Assembly (NCBI RefSeq): GCF_022647665.1
Contig: NZ_CP071872.1
Span: 5,704,001 to 5,768,000, forward strand
Direction of reading: 5' to 3'
DNA length: 64,000 nucleotides
From: Streptomyces formicae
GTDB taxonomy: Bacteria > Actinomycetota > Actinomycetes > Streptomycetales > Streptomycetaceae
In this document: positions 40,204-48,559 of the stretch, in pieces
Layout: each line of letters opens with the position of its first letter
How positions within the stretch are numbered: position 1 is the stretch's first letter
Notes under the pieces: model-generated
Database searches by the model: none
What the model was told of the DNA's origin: nothing
Seen by the model: only the letters and a program-made list of their open reading frames with translations
Made by a program: the position numbers and the translations under genes

Positions 40204-40364
40204 GCCCCCCGGGAAAGCACAGCCTGGAGCTGACGGGAAGGAGCTGCGGGCATGACGCGCCACGACACCGCCCCTCGCCGGGGGTCCGGCCCGCGGCGGA
40301 GCCGCAATCGGGCACAGTGCCCCCCGGGAAAGCACAGCCTGGAGCTGACGGGAAGGAGCTGCGG
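40204..40364. repeat. 46-bp exact direct repeat carrying the permease ribosome binding site
   Basis: A 46-base sequence (GCCCCCCGGGAAAGCACAGC, then a CTGGAGCTGACGGGAAGGAG block) occurs at 40204-40249 and identically at 40319-40364. The end of the ATPase gene (40135-40159) has a diverged copy of the same block. The second copy supplies GGAAGGAG for the permease. Confidence 0.9.
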
Positions 40365-40366
40365 TC

Positions 40367-41212
40367 GTGACCGCTGAGGTGACCACGGACGCGGTCGCGC
40401 GGACGCCGGAGGGAGCGGGGGTCCCGGAGGGCTCGGGGATGTACGCCCCGGCCTCGGGCGGCGCCCCCGTCGTACGGATGATCGCGGCGCAGGCGGCGCT
40501 CGAGACGAAGATGCTGCTGCGCAACGGCGAACAGCTGCTGCTGACGGTGATCATCCCGTCGCTGCTGCTCGTCCTCTTCTCGACGGTCGACATCATCGCC
40601 GTGCCCGTTTCGACCGCGGACGGCACCGGCAGGTCCGTGGACTTCCTGGCCCCCGGCATCCTCGCGCTGGCCGTGCTGTCCACCGCCTTCACCGGCCAGG
40701 CGATCGCCACCGGTTTCGAGCGGCGCTACGGCGTGCTGAAGCGGCTGGGCGCCTCGCCGCTGCCGCGCTGGGCGCTGATGACCGCCAAGACGCTGTCCGT
40801 CCTGGTCACCGAGGTGCTCCAGATCGTTCTGCTGGCGGTGATCGCCTTCGCGCTGGGCTGGGACCCGCAGGGGAGCCCCGCGTCGGTGGTGCTGCTGCTC
40901 GTTCTCGGTACGGCCGCGTTCTCCGGTCTCGGGCTGCTGATGGCGGGCACGCTGAAGGCCGAGGCGACGCTCGCCGCGGCGAATCTGGTGTTCCTGCTGC
41001 TGCTGGTGGGCGGCGGCGTGATCGTGCCGCTGGACAAGTTCCCGGATGCCGCGCAGTCGGTGCTGGGGCTGCTGCCGATCTCCGCGCTCTCGGACGGCCT
41101 GCGGGACGTCCTCCAGCACGGGGCCGGGCTGCCGTGGGGCGCGCTCGGGATCCTGGCGGCGTGGGCGGTGCTGGGTCTGGGTGCCGCGGCGAAGTTCTTC
41201 CGCTGGGAGTGA
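40367..41212 (+). CDS. ABC-2 type transporter permease
   Basis: A 281-residue membrane subunit with six helices. It partners the ATPase at 39238. MIAAQAALETKMLLRNGEQL leads into LLLTVIIPSLLLVLF; AFTGQAIATGFERRYGVLKR and LGASPLPRWALMTAKTLSVL form the conserved ABC-2 loop region; TLKAEATLAAANLVFLLLL and LPISALSDGLRDVL follow. GTG 40367 follows the GGAAGGAG of the duplicated leader. Probably exports a hydrophobic compound. Confidence 0.92.
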   Translation: MTAEVTTDAVARTPEGAGVPEGSGMYAPASGGAPVVRMIAAQAALETKMLLRNGEQLLLTVIIPSLLLVLFSTVDIIAVPVSTADGTGRSVDFLAPGILALAVLSTAFTGQAIATGFERRYGVLKRLGASPLPRWALMTAKTLSVLVTEVLQIVLLAVIAFALGWDPQGSPASVVLLLVLGTAAFSGLGLLMAGTLKAEATLAAANLVFLLLLVGGGVIVPLDKFPDAAQSVLGLLPISALSDGLRDVLQHGAGLPWGALGILAAWAVLGLGAAAKFFRWE

Positions 41213-41310
41213 GCGGTCCGGTCACGGGCCTCCGGGAGTGAAGAGGTCCGGTCACGGGCCCCGTTGGTGCCGACTCGTCCCCCTCGTGAAAGCACGCACA
41301 AGCGGCCCTC

Positions 41311-41316
41311 TACGAT
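41311..41316 (+). promoter_or_regulatory. -10 hexamer of leaderless ctaA
   Basis: TACGAT ends 7 bases before the GTG at 41324; TGAAAG lies 18 bases upstream as a weak -35. No ribosome binding site precedes the start. Confidence 0.5.
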
Positions 41317-41323
41317 AGTCGCC

Positions 41324-42283
41324 GTGCAAACCCCCCTCGCCTACATCGCCCAGCGCTGGACCCCGTCCCCCCGGACCCTGCGGCGCGCCGCGCTCTCCGC
41401 CGTCGTGATGAGCGTGGTCATCATCGTCACCGGCGGCGCGGTCCGGCTGACCGGCTCCGGCCTCGGCTGCGACACCTGGCCCAAGTGCACGGACGACAGC
41501 CTGTTCGCGACGCCGGAGCAGGGCATCCACGGCGCGATCGAGTTCGGCAACCGCATGTTGACGTACCTCCTGTCGGCCGCGGTCGGCTGGGCGATCATCG
41601 CCGCGCGCTCCACCAAGCCGCTGCGGCGCGGGCTGACCAGGCTCGGCTGGGCCCAGTTCTGGGTCGTCATGAGCAACGCCGTCCTCGGCGGCATCACGGT
41701 GTGGGCGGGCCTCAACCCGTGGACGGTGGCCGGGCACTTCCTCGCCGCCAACGCGCTGCTGACCGTCGCCACCGTCACCTGGGTGCGGGCGGGCGAGGGC
41801 GACGGCGCCGTGCGGCCGCGGGTGCCGCGGCCGGTGCGGAAGCTGTCGTGGGCGCTGCTGACCGTCTCCGCGGTGCTGATCGCGGCGGGGACGATCGTGA
41901 CGGGCTCGGGCAAGCACGCGGGCGACAGCAGCGATGTGCCCCGGATGCCGTTCGACTGGGTGGACGCGGCGCATGTGCACGCCGCGCTTGCCTGGTTGGT
42001 GTGCGCGCTGGCCGTGGCGATGTGGCTGGTGCTGCGCGTGGTCGACGCCCCGGACGACACCCGGGCGCGCGCCCGCGACCTGCTGCTCGTGCTGCTGCTC
42101 CAGGGAGCGGTGGGCTACGCGCAGTTCTTCAGCGGGGTCCCCGAGATCCTGGTCGGCGCCCACATGCTCGGCTCGTCGCTGATGTGGATCGCGGTCCTCC
42201 GGCTGGCGCTGAGCCTGCGGGAGCGGCCGGTCGGCACCACCGAGGCGCCGGCACGGCCGGACGCTGCGCTGACGGCGGCCTGA
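41324..42283 (+). CDS. ctaA: Heme A synthase CtaA (COX15)
   Basis: A 319-residue eight-helix membrane enzyme that oxidises heme O to heme A for the aa3 cytochrome oxidase. VIIVTGGAVRLTGSGLGCDT with the cysteine pair of WPKC, IHGAIEFGNRMLTYLL (heme-ligand His) and DAAHVHAALAWLVCALA (second-half His) are visible. GTG 41324 is chosen because a -10 element lies exactly upstream; a frame to 41264 is open. ctaB lies 1.7 kb downstream on the other strand. Confidence 0.94.
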   Translation: MQTPLAYIAQRWTPSPRTLRRAALSAVVMSVVIIVTGGAVRLTGSGLGCDTWPKCTDDSLFATPEQGIHGAIEFGNRMLTYLLSAAVGWAIIAARSTKPLRRGLTRLGWAQFWVVMSNAVLGGITVWAGLNPWTVAGHFLAANALLTVATVTWVRAGEGDGAVRPRVPRPVRKLSWALLTVSAVLIAAGTIVTGSGKHAGDSSDVPRMPFDWVDAAHVHAALAWLVCALAVAMWLVLRVVDAPDDTRARARDLLLVLLLQGAVGYAQFFSGVPEILVGAHMLGSSLMWIAVLRLALSLRERPVGTTEAPARPDAALTAA

Positions 42284-42371
42284 GGCGGACAGCCGCCTGA
42301 GACGACTGGCGCGGCCTGAGCAAAACTGGCGGCCCGAGGCAATTGGTGGCCTGGGCCCGAGGCCGTACCCG

Positions 42372-43454
42372 TCAGTGGGCGAGCCCGTACACGCGCCGCG
42401 CGTTGCCCGCCGCGATCATCTCGGCCACCCGCTGGGCGTCGCTGCGGCACCAGGCGCCGTCGACCACCCAGCCGCTGAGCACACGCGCCAGCGCCTCCCG
42501 GAAGATGCGCGCCCCGACCACGTGCAGCTCGGGCAGCCCGCGCGCACCACTGGAGAAGAGCAGCTTCCCGAACGGCGCCAGCTCCAGGGTCTCCGCGAGT
42601 ACGGACGCGGCGCCCGCCCCGGTGTGGGCGAGGGCCGGCCCGACATCGGCGTACACATGCGGGAAGACGCTCGCCAGATGCGCGGCGTGGCGGTGGTACG
42701 GATAGCCGGGCAGCAGCACGAGATCGGTGCCGAGGCCCGCCGTGGCCGCCGCGAAGTCGGTGAGCAGCAGCGGGTCGTCGACTCCGACGTGGAGTTGCAG
42801 CGGCCGCCCCGAGGCGACGGCGCTCCAGCGGAGATGGCGCAGCAGCACCGGGTCGGTGAGCCGGCCGCCGACCTGCCGCGCCGCCAGCCAGCGCCCGGTC
42901 GCGCCCCGTACCTCGCCGGGGCCCGGCGGTTCGGGGGCGAGCGCGAGTCCGTGCCGGGCGCCCCCGACGGAGGTGAAGGCGACGGCCGATGCCGCGGCGC
43001 CGTGCACGGCCTCGGCGAGATTGGCGAGGAAGCCGTCGACGGTCCCCGAGGTGTCGGCGACCTGCTCGGCGAGCTGCTCCAGCCGGACGATCTCATGGGC
43101 GTCGGCGTCGCCCGTGGCGGCCATCTCGGGCAGCCCGGTGAGGTCCCCGGGCAGCCCGGTGTCCACCAGGTACGTGGCGATTCCGGTGGCCCGCAGCAGC
43201 CGGCGGCCTGACTCCAGCACGCCGAGCTCCCTGCGACGGGCGAGATAGCGGGCCGGCGGGCAGTGCGGCTCCAGCCCGAGCAGCGGCGGGCACCAGCGCC
43301 GTACGGCGAAACCGGTCTGCGTGTCGAAGAAGGTGGTACCGGGCGCGGGCGGCCCCGCGGTCCTGCCGAGGTGCGCCTCGAAGGTGCCGAGGCCGAGCTC
43401 GGTGCGGAGGACGCCGTGGCAGTACTGATCCACCAAGGTCGGCGTGTCGATCAT
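42372..43454 (-). CDS. Amidohydrolase family protein
   Basis: A 360-residue metal-dependent hydrolase of the amidohydrolase_2/FluG N-terminal type. IDTPTLVDQYCHGVLRTELG opens the barrel (with the H replaced in the usual HxH), RPLQLHVGVDDPLLL and LVLLPGYPYHRHAAHLASVF carry barrel histidines, and KLLFSSGARGLPELHVVGAR is the C-terminal aspartate/serine region. ATG 43454 precedes MIDTP. Substrate unknown. Convergent with ctaA. Confidence 0.75.
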   Translation of the reverse strand: MIDTPTLVDQYCHGVLRTELGLGTFEAHLGRTAGPPAPGTTFFDTQTGFAVRRWCPPLLGLEPHCPPARYLARRRELGVLESGRRLLRATGIATYLVDTGLPGDLTGLPEMAATGDADAHEIVRLEQLAEQVADTSGTVDGFLANLAEAVHGAAASAVAFTSVGGARHGLALAPEPPGPGEVRGATGRWLAARQVGGRLTDPVLLRHLRWSAVASGRPLQLHVGVDDPLLLTDFAAATAGLGTDLVLLPGYPYHRHAAHLASVFPHVYADVGPALAHTGAGAASVLAETLELAPFGKLLFSSGARGLPELHVVGARIFREALARVLSGWVVDGAWCRSDAQRVAEMIAAGNARRVYGLAH

Positions 43455-43541
43455 CCGGGGCTCCCAGCCGTGGACGTGCTTCCACACGTCCTAACGGGTG
43501 AGCCCCGCGTGAGGTGTTGCCCCGAGGCCTGGAATCGTCCG

Positions 43542-43892
43542 TCAGGTGTTCGACGGGCCGCCGAGCTGGATGCCGGCCATGCGCGTCCACTCGTACCGGC
43601 CCGTGCGGACCTTCGCCGCGAAGTCGCCGTCGAAGGACTCGTGCATCGTGATGCCGGACTTCTCCGCCGCGCTCACCGCGATCGCGTGGGTCGGCGCGAC
43701 GAGGTCGCCCCAGTTGCCGTCCTCGCCGACGAGCACGATGCGCGTGCCCATCTGCCCGATGTACGCGAGCTGGCCCTCGGCGCCGCCGTGCGCCTTGGCG
43801 AAGGCGCCGATCTGCTTGGCGAGCTTCGCCGCCTTGCGCTCGGCCTTCGCGGACTGCTTCGCCTGCTTCTCGTCAACCTGCGTGTCTGCCAT
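43542..43892 (-). CDS. Conserved small hypothetical protein
   Basis: A 116-residue soluble protein. A basic, Lys/Ala-rich N-terminal helix (KQAKQSAKAERKAAKLAKQI) is followed by a mixed alpha/beta part (LAYIGQMGTRIVLVGEDGNW, VSAAEKSGITMHESFDGDFA) and ends VRTGRYEWTRMAGIQLGG. I know it only as a conserved Streptomyces hypothetical. ATG 43892 is the likely start; an upstream codon at 43901 is possible. Confidence 0.7.
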   Translation of the reverse strand: MADTQVDEKQAKQSAKAERKAAKLAKQIGAFAKAHGGAEGQLAYIGQMGTRIVLVGEDGNWGDLVAPTHAIAVSAAEKSGITMHESFDGDFAAKVRTGRYEWTRMAGIQLGGPSNT

Positions 43893-43984
43893 GAGCAGCA
43901 TGCTACTCGCGGGTAGCCCAGCTGGGAACGGCAGGCGCCACGGACGGTGGCAGGGACGGCGTCACGGACGGTCCGTCGCTGTCG

Positions 43985-44938
43985 CTAGCGCAGGAACGGG
44001 TCCACCGCGACCGCCACGAACAGCAGCGACACATACGTGATCGACCAGTGGAAGAGGCGCATCTCCTTGAGCTTGCCGCCCGTCGCCCCGGAGTTCGCCC
44101 GGCTCTGCAGCGCGTGCGCCTCCCACAGCCACCAGCCGCCGGTGGCCAGCGCGACCACCGTGTAGAACCACCCGGTGTAGCCGAGCGGCGTCAGCAGCAG
44201 CGAGACGGCGACCATCACCCAGCTGTAGAGGACGATCTGGCGGGCGACGACCTTGTTCGAGGCGATGACCGGGAGCATCGGCACACCGACGCGCGCGTAG
44301 TCCTCCTTCACCTTCATCGACAGCGGCCAGTAGTGCGGCGGCGTCCAGAAGAAGATGACCAGGAAGAGGACGAGCGCGGCCCACGACACCGAGTTCGTGA
44401 CGGCGGACCAGCCGATGAGCACCGGCATGCAGCCGGCGATGCCGCCCCACACGATGTTCTGCGCGGTACGCCGCTTCAGCAGCATCGTGTAGACGACGAC
44501 GTAGAAGAGGAGCGCCCCGAGCGCCAGGGCCGCCGAGAGCCAGTTGACGAGGAGTCCGAACCACAGCGTGGAGACCACCGCGAGGGTGAGGCCGAAGACC
44601 AGGCCCTCGCGCGGCGAGACCATCCCGGTGACCAGCGGGCGCTGCGACGTACGGTCCATCAGGGCGTCGATGTCGCGGTCGATGTACATGTTGAGCGCGT
44701 TCGCGCCGCCCGCGGACAGGTATCCGCCGATGCAGGTCGCGATGGTGAGCCAGAGGTCCGGCACGCCCTGCGCCGCCAGGAACATCACGGGGACCGTGGT
44801 GATCAGCAGCAGCTCGATGATCCGCGGCTTGGTGAGCGCCACGAATGCCCTGACGCGGGCCCCGAATGGCCGATGGCCCCCTGGACCGGTAGCCAAGACG
44901 GCCCCTGCGGGCCGGGACTCGACGGCCGTCACGCACAC
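43985..44938 (-). CDS. ctaB: Protoheme IX farnesyltransferase CtaB (heme O synthase)
   Basis: A 317-residue UbiA-family membrane prenyltransferase that adds farnesyl to heme B. The prenyl-diphosphate motif is NALNMYIDRDIDALMDRT, TKPRIIELLLITTVPVMFLA is helix 1 with its conserved motif, and FWTPPHYWPLSMKVKEDYAR the second conserved loop. Start GTG 44938 or GTG 44932; GGGG of the upstream CAGGGGTGTGC could serve as ribosome binding site. Works with CtaA. Confidence 0.95.
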   Translation of the reverse strand: MCVTAVESRPAGAVLATGPGGHRPFGARVRAFVALTKPRIIELLLITTVPVMFLAAQGVPDLWLTIATCIGGYLSAGGANALNMYIDRDIDALMDRTSQRPLVTGMVSPREGLVFGLTLAVVSTLWFGLLVNWLSAALALGALLFYVVVYTMLLKRRTAQNIVWGGIAGCMPVLIGWSAVTNSVSWAALVLFLVIFFWTPPHYWPLSMKVKEDYARVGVPMLPVIASNKVVARQIVLYSWVMVAVSLLLTPLGYTGWFYTVVALATGGWWLWEAHALQSRANSGATGGKLKEMRLFHWSITYVSLLFVAVAVDPFLR

Positions 44939-45313
44939 CCCTGACAGAGAATTCCCAGCAAGCTCCGGGAATTAACACCCGGTGAAGACTTGCGCGTACC
45001 GGGCCACTCTAGACGTTGGCCCCATGCCGATCTTCGCGGGGTGGGGTCGTGTTGAGCCGTGCCGGGCCCGGCCGCGTATTCACGGTGGGATCGCCGTCAG
45101 GAGGCGGCGTCACGACGCGGCGAGGGGCGGCGAGGGGCGGTGACAAGAGGCGAAGTCGCGCCGCTGAGCGCACTCTGGCAAGTGCCGGAGGTGTCCGAGG
45201 GGAGAGACGTGCTCCGAGAAGGACGCCCGTTGCTGCAAGGGTAGGCTCGACAGCGCCCGGTAAACCCCTCAGTCACCGGGACCCGAACATGTGGAGAGGA
45301 GCCCTGACCCAGG
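44939..45313. other. Divergent ctaB/tkt intergenic region
   Basis: A 375-base gene-free stretch. It holds a TAGAGT-like -10 for ctaB near 45010 (minus strand), a short tandem of GGCGAGGGGC at about 45119-45138 and a TAGGCT at 45242-45247 that may be a -10 for tkt. No regulatory family motif is recognised. Confidence 0.5.
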
Positions 45314-47401
45314 GTGAGCACCAAGCCGACCACCACAGACCTCGAGTGGACCGCATTGGACCAGCGGGCCGTGGACACCGTCCGCGTCCTCGCCGCTGAC
45401 GCCGTACAGAAGGTCGGCAACGGCCATCCGGGTACGGCCATGAGCCTGGCCCCGGCGGCATACGTCCTCTTCCAGAAACTGATGCGGCACGACCCCGCCG
45501 ACGCGGACTGGACCGGCCGCGACCGGTTCGTGCTCTCGGCAGGTCACTCCAGCCTGACGCTCTACATCCAGCTCTACCTGGCCGGTTACGGCCTGGAGCT
45601 CGACGACCTCGAGGCCTTCCGCACCTGGGGTTCCAAGACCCCCGGCCACCCGGAGTACGGCCACACCGTCGGCGTCGAGACGACGACCGGCCCGCTCGGC
45701 CAGGGTGTCGCCAACGCCGTCGGCATGGCCATGGCCGCCCGCTACGAGCGCGGTCTGTTCGACCCGGACGCCGCGCCCGGCACCTCCCCGTTCGACCACA
45801 CCATCTGGGCGATCGCCGGTGACGGCTGCCTCCAGGAGGGCATCTCGCACGAGGCGTCCGCGCTGGCCGGCCACCAGAAGCTCGGCAACCTGGTGCTGCT
45901 GTGGGACGACAACCACATCTCGATCGAGGGCGACACCGCGACCGCCGTCTCCGAGGACACGCTGGAGCGGTACGAGGCGTACGGCTGGCACGTCCAGCGC
46001 GTCCAGCAGCTGCCCAGCGGCGACCTGGACCCGGCCGGTCTCTACCGGGCGCTGAAGGCGGCCCAGGAGGAGACCGAGCGTCCCTCCTTCATCGCTGCCC
46101 GCTCGATCATCGCCTGGCCCGCCCCGCACGCGCAGAACACCGAGGCCGCGCACGGCTCGGCGCTGGGCGACGAGGAGGTCGCGGCCACCAAGCGCGTCCT
46201 CGGCTTCGACCCGGAGAAGAGCTTCGACGTCTCCGACGAGGTCATCTCCCACACCCGCAAGGCCCTCGACCGCGGTCGTTCGGTCCGCGAGGAGTGGGAG
46301 AAGTCCTTCGCCGAGTGGCGTGGGGCCAACCCGGAGCGCGCCGCCGAGTTCGACCGGATCCGCTCGACCGAGCTGCCGGCCGGCTGGGAGGAGAAGCTCC
46401 CGTTCTTCGAGGCGGGCAAGTCCGTCGCCACCCGCGCCGCGTCCGGCAAGGTGCTCCAGGCGCTGGGTGCGGTCATCCCCGAGCTGTGGGGCGGCTCGGC
46501 CGACCTGGCCGGCTCGAACAACACGACGATCGACAAGACCTCGTCGTTCCTGCCCAAGGGCAACCCGCTGCCGGAGGCCGACCCGTACGGCCGCACGATC
46601 CACTTCGGCATCCGCGAGCACGCGATGGCCGCGGTGCTGAACGGCATCACGCTGCACGGCAACACCCGTGTCTACGGCGGCACCTTCCTGGTCTTCTCCG
46701 ACTACATGCGCAACGCGGTGCGGCTGTCCGCGCTGATGCACCTGCCGGTGACGTACGTGTGGACGCACGACTCGATCGGTCTCGGCGAGGACGGCCCGAC
46801 CCACCAGCCGGTGGAGCACCTGGCGTCGCTGCGCGCCATCCCGGGCCTGAACATCGTGCGCCCGGCCGACGCCAACGAGACCGCGATCGCGTGGCGCGCG
46901 ATCCTGCGGCGCTACACCAAGAAGTACGGCGTGGGCGCCCCGCACGGTCTGGCGCTGACCCGTCAGGGCGTGCCGACGTACGAGCCCAACGACGACGCGG
47001 CCAAGGGCGGTTACGTCCTGTTCGAGGCCGAGGGCGGCCAGGCGCAGGTCGTGCTGATCGGCACGGGCTCGGAGGTGCACGTGGCCGTGGAGGCGCGCGA
47101 GCGGCTCCAGGCCGAGGGCATCCCGACACGGGTCGTCTCGATGCCGTCGGTGGAGTGGTTCGAGGAGCAGGACCAGGCGTACAAGGACAGTGTGCTGCCT
47201 CCGTCGGTGAAGGCGCGGGTGGCGGTCGAGGCCGGTGTCGGGCTGACCTGGTACCGGTACGTCGGCGACGCGGGCCGGATCGTCTCGCTGGAGCACTTCG
47301 GCGCGTCGGCCGACGGCAAGGTGCTCTTCAGCGAGTTCGGGTTCACCCCGGAGAACGTGGCCGCCGTCGCCCGGGAATCGATTGCCGCCGCCGCGCGCTG
47401 A
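45314..47401 (+). CDS. tkt: Transketolase
   Basis: A 695-residue thiamine diphosphate enzyme of the pentose phosphate pathway. NGHPGTAMSLAP, AGDGCLQEGISHEASAL with the TPP/Mg motif (to DDNHISIEGD), FGIREHAMAAVLNGITLHG and DSIGLGEDGPTHQPVEHLAS (Pyr domain) are visible. GTG 45314 gives the usual start VSTKPTTTDLEW; the ribosome binding site GGAGAGGAG lies about 13 bases before it. First gene of tkt-tal-zwf-opcA-pgl. Confidence 0.96.
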   Translation: MSTKPTTTDLEWTALDQRAVDTVRVLAADAVQKVGNGHPGTAMSLAPAAYVLFQKLMRHDPADADWTGRDRFVLSAGHSSLTLYIQLYLAGYGLELDDLEAFRTWGSKTPGHPEYGHTVGVETTTGPLGQGVANAVGMAMAARYERGLFDPDAAPGTSPFDHTIWAIAGDGCLQEGISHEASALAGHQKLGNLVLLWDDNHISIEGDTATAVSEDTLERYEAYGWHVQRVQQLPSGDLDPAGLYRALKAAQEETERPSFIAARSIIAWPAPHAQNTEAAHGSALGDEEVAATKRVLGFDPEKSFDVSDEVISHTRKALDRGRSVREEWEKSFAEWRGANPERAAEFDRIRSTELPAGWEEKLPFFEAGKSVATRAASGKVLQALGAVIPELWGGSADLAGSNNTTIDKTSSFLPKGNPLPEADPYGRTIHFGIREHAMAAVLNGITLHGNTRVYGGTFLVFSDYMRNAVRLSALMHLPVTYVWTHDSIGLGEDGPTHQPVEHLASLRAIPGLNIVRPADANETAIAWRAILRRYTKKYGVGAPHGLALTRQGVPTYEPNDDAAKGGYVLFEAEGGQAQVVLIGTGSEVHVAVEARERLQAEGIPTRVVSMPSVEWFEEQDQAYKDSVLPPSVKARVAVEAGVGLTWYRYVGDAGRIVSLEHFGASADGKVLFSEFGFTPENVAAVARESIAAAAR

Positions 47402-47435
47402 CGCCGGTATACGACTAGTAGGAGATGCAACTCTC

Positions 47436-48554
47436 ATGACAGACGCACTCAAGCGCCTCTCCGACGAAGGCGTCGCGATCTGGCTCGACGACCTGTCGCG
47501 CAAGCGGATCACGTCCGGCAACCTGGCCGAACTGATCGACCAGCAGCACGTCGTGGGCGTCACCACCAACCCGTCGATCTTCCAGAAGGCCATCTCGTCC
47601 GGCGACGGCTACGAGCAGCAGCTCGCGGACCTCGCCGCCCGCAAGGTGACCGTCGAGGAAGCGCTGCGGATGATCACGACGGCGGACGTGCGGGACGCGG
47701 CGGACGTGCTGCGCCCGGTCTTCGACTCGACGGGCGGTCAGGACGGCCGCGTGTCGATCGAGGTCGACCCGCGCCTCGCGCACAACACGGCGGCGACGAT
47801 CGCCGAGGCCAAGCAGCTGGCCTGGCTGGTCGACCGGCCGAACACGTTCATCAAGATCCCGGCCACCAAGGCGGGTCTGCCGGCGATCACCGAGGTCATC
47901 GGCCTCGGCATCAGCGTCAATGTGACGCTGATCTTCTCGCTGGAGCGCTACCGCGAGGTCATGGACGCCTACCTGGCCGGTCTGGAGGAGGCCAAGGCCG
48001 CGGGCCTCGACCTCTCGAAGATCCGTTCGGTGGCGTCGTTCTTCGTGTCCCGGGTGGACAGCGAGATCGACAAGCGGCTGGACGCGCTGGGCACGGCCGA
48101 GGCCGCGGACGCGCGCGGCAAGGCCGCCGTGGCCAACGCCCGCCTGGCCTACGAGGCGTACGAGGAGGTGTTCTCCTCGGACCGCTGGCTCGCGCTGGAC
48201 AAGGCACAGGCCAACAAGCAGCGTCCGCTGTGGGCCTCGACGGGCGTCAAGGACCCGACGTACAAGGACACGCTGTACGTGGACGACCTGGTCGCGCCCG
48301 GCACGGTCAACACCATGCCGGAGGCCACGCTGGACGCGGTTGCCGACCACGGGCAGATCACGGGTGACACGGTGCGCGGTGCGTACGAGCAGGCACGCGC
48401 CGAGCTCGACGCCGTCGAGAAGCTCGGGATCTCGTACAACGACGTGGTGCAGCTGCTGGAGGACGAGGGCGTCGAGAAGTTCGAGGCGTCCTGGAACGAT
48501 CTGCTCAAGTCGACGCAGGCGGAGCTCGAACGCCTCGCTCCTTCGGAGGGCTGA
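47436..48554 (+). CDS. tal: Transaldolase
   Basis: A 372-residue class I aldolase of the actinobacterial (type 2) transaldolase group. DLSRKRITSGNLAELI and VVGVTTNPSIFQKAISSG are N-terminal landmarks; the Schiff-base lysine is in FIKIPATKAGLPAI; FFVSRVDSEIDKRL follows, and RPLWASTGVKDPTYKDTLYV is near the end. ATG 47436 follows AGGAGA. It lies 34 bases after tkt and 5 bases before zwf. Confidence 0.96.
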   Translation: MTDALKRLSDEGVAIWLDDLSRKRITSGNLAELIDQQHVVGVTTNPSIFQKAISSGDGYEQQLADLAARKVTVEEALRMITTADVRDAADVLRPVFDSTGGQDGRVSIEVDPRLAHNTAATIAEAKQLAWLVDRPNTFIKIPATKAGLPAITEVIGLGISVNVTLIFSLERYREVMDAYLAGLEEAKAAGLDLSKIRSVASFFVSRVDSEIDKRLDALGTAEAADARGKAAVANARLAYEAYEEVFSSDRWLALDKAQANKQRPLWASTGVKDPTYKDTLYVDDLVAPGTVNTMPEATLDAVADHGQITGDTVRGAYEQARAELDAVEKLGISYNDVVQLLEDEGVEKFEASWNDLLKSTQAELERLAPSEG

Positions 48555-48559
48555 GACCC

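Noticed and set aside
45119..45138. Two GGCGAGGGGC units in the ctaB/tkt gap
   Set aside because: Too short and too close to background G-richness to call an operator.
45269..47593. 774-codon minus-strand frame opposite transketolase
   Set aside because: Mirror of the tkt codons with the low-complexity composition typical of antisense frames.
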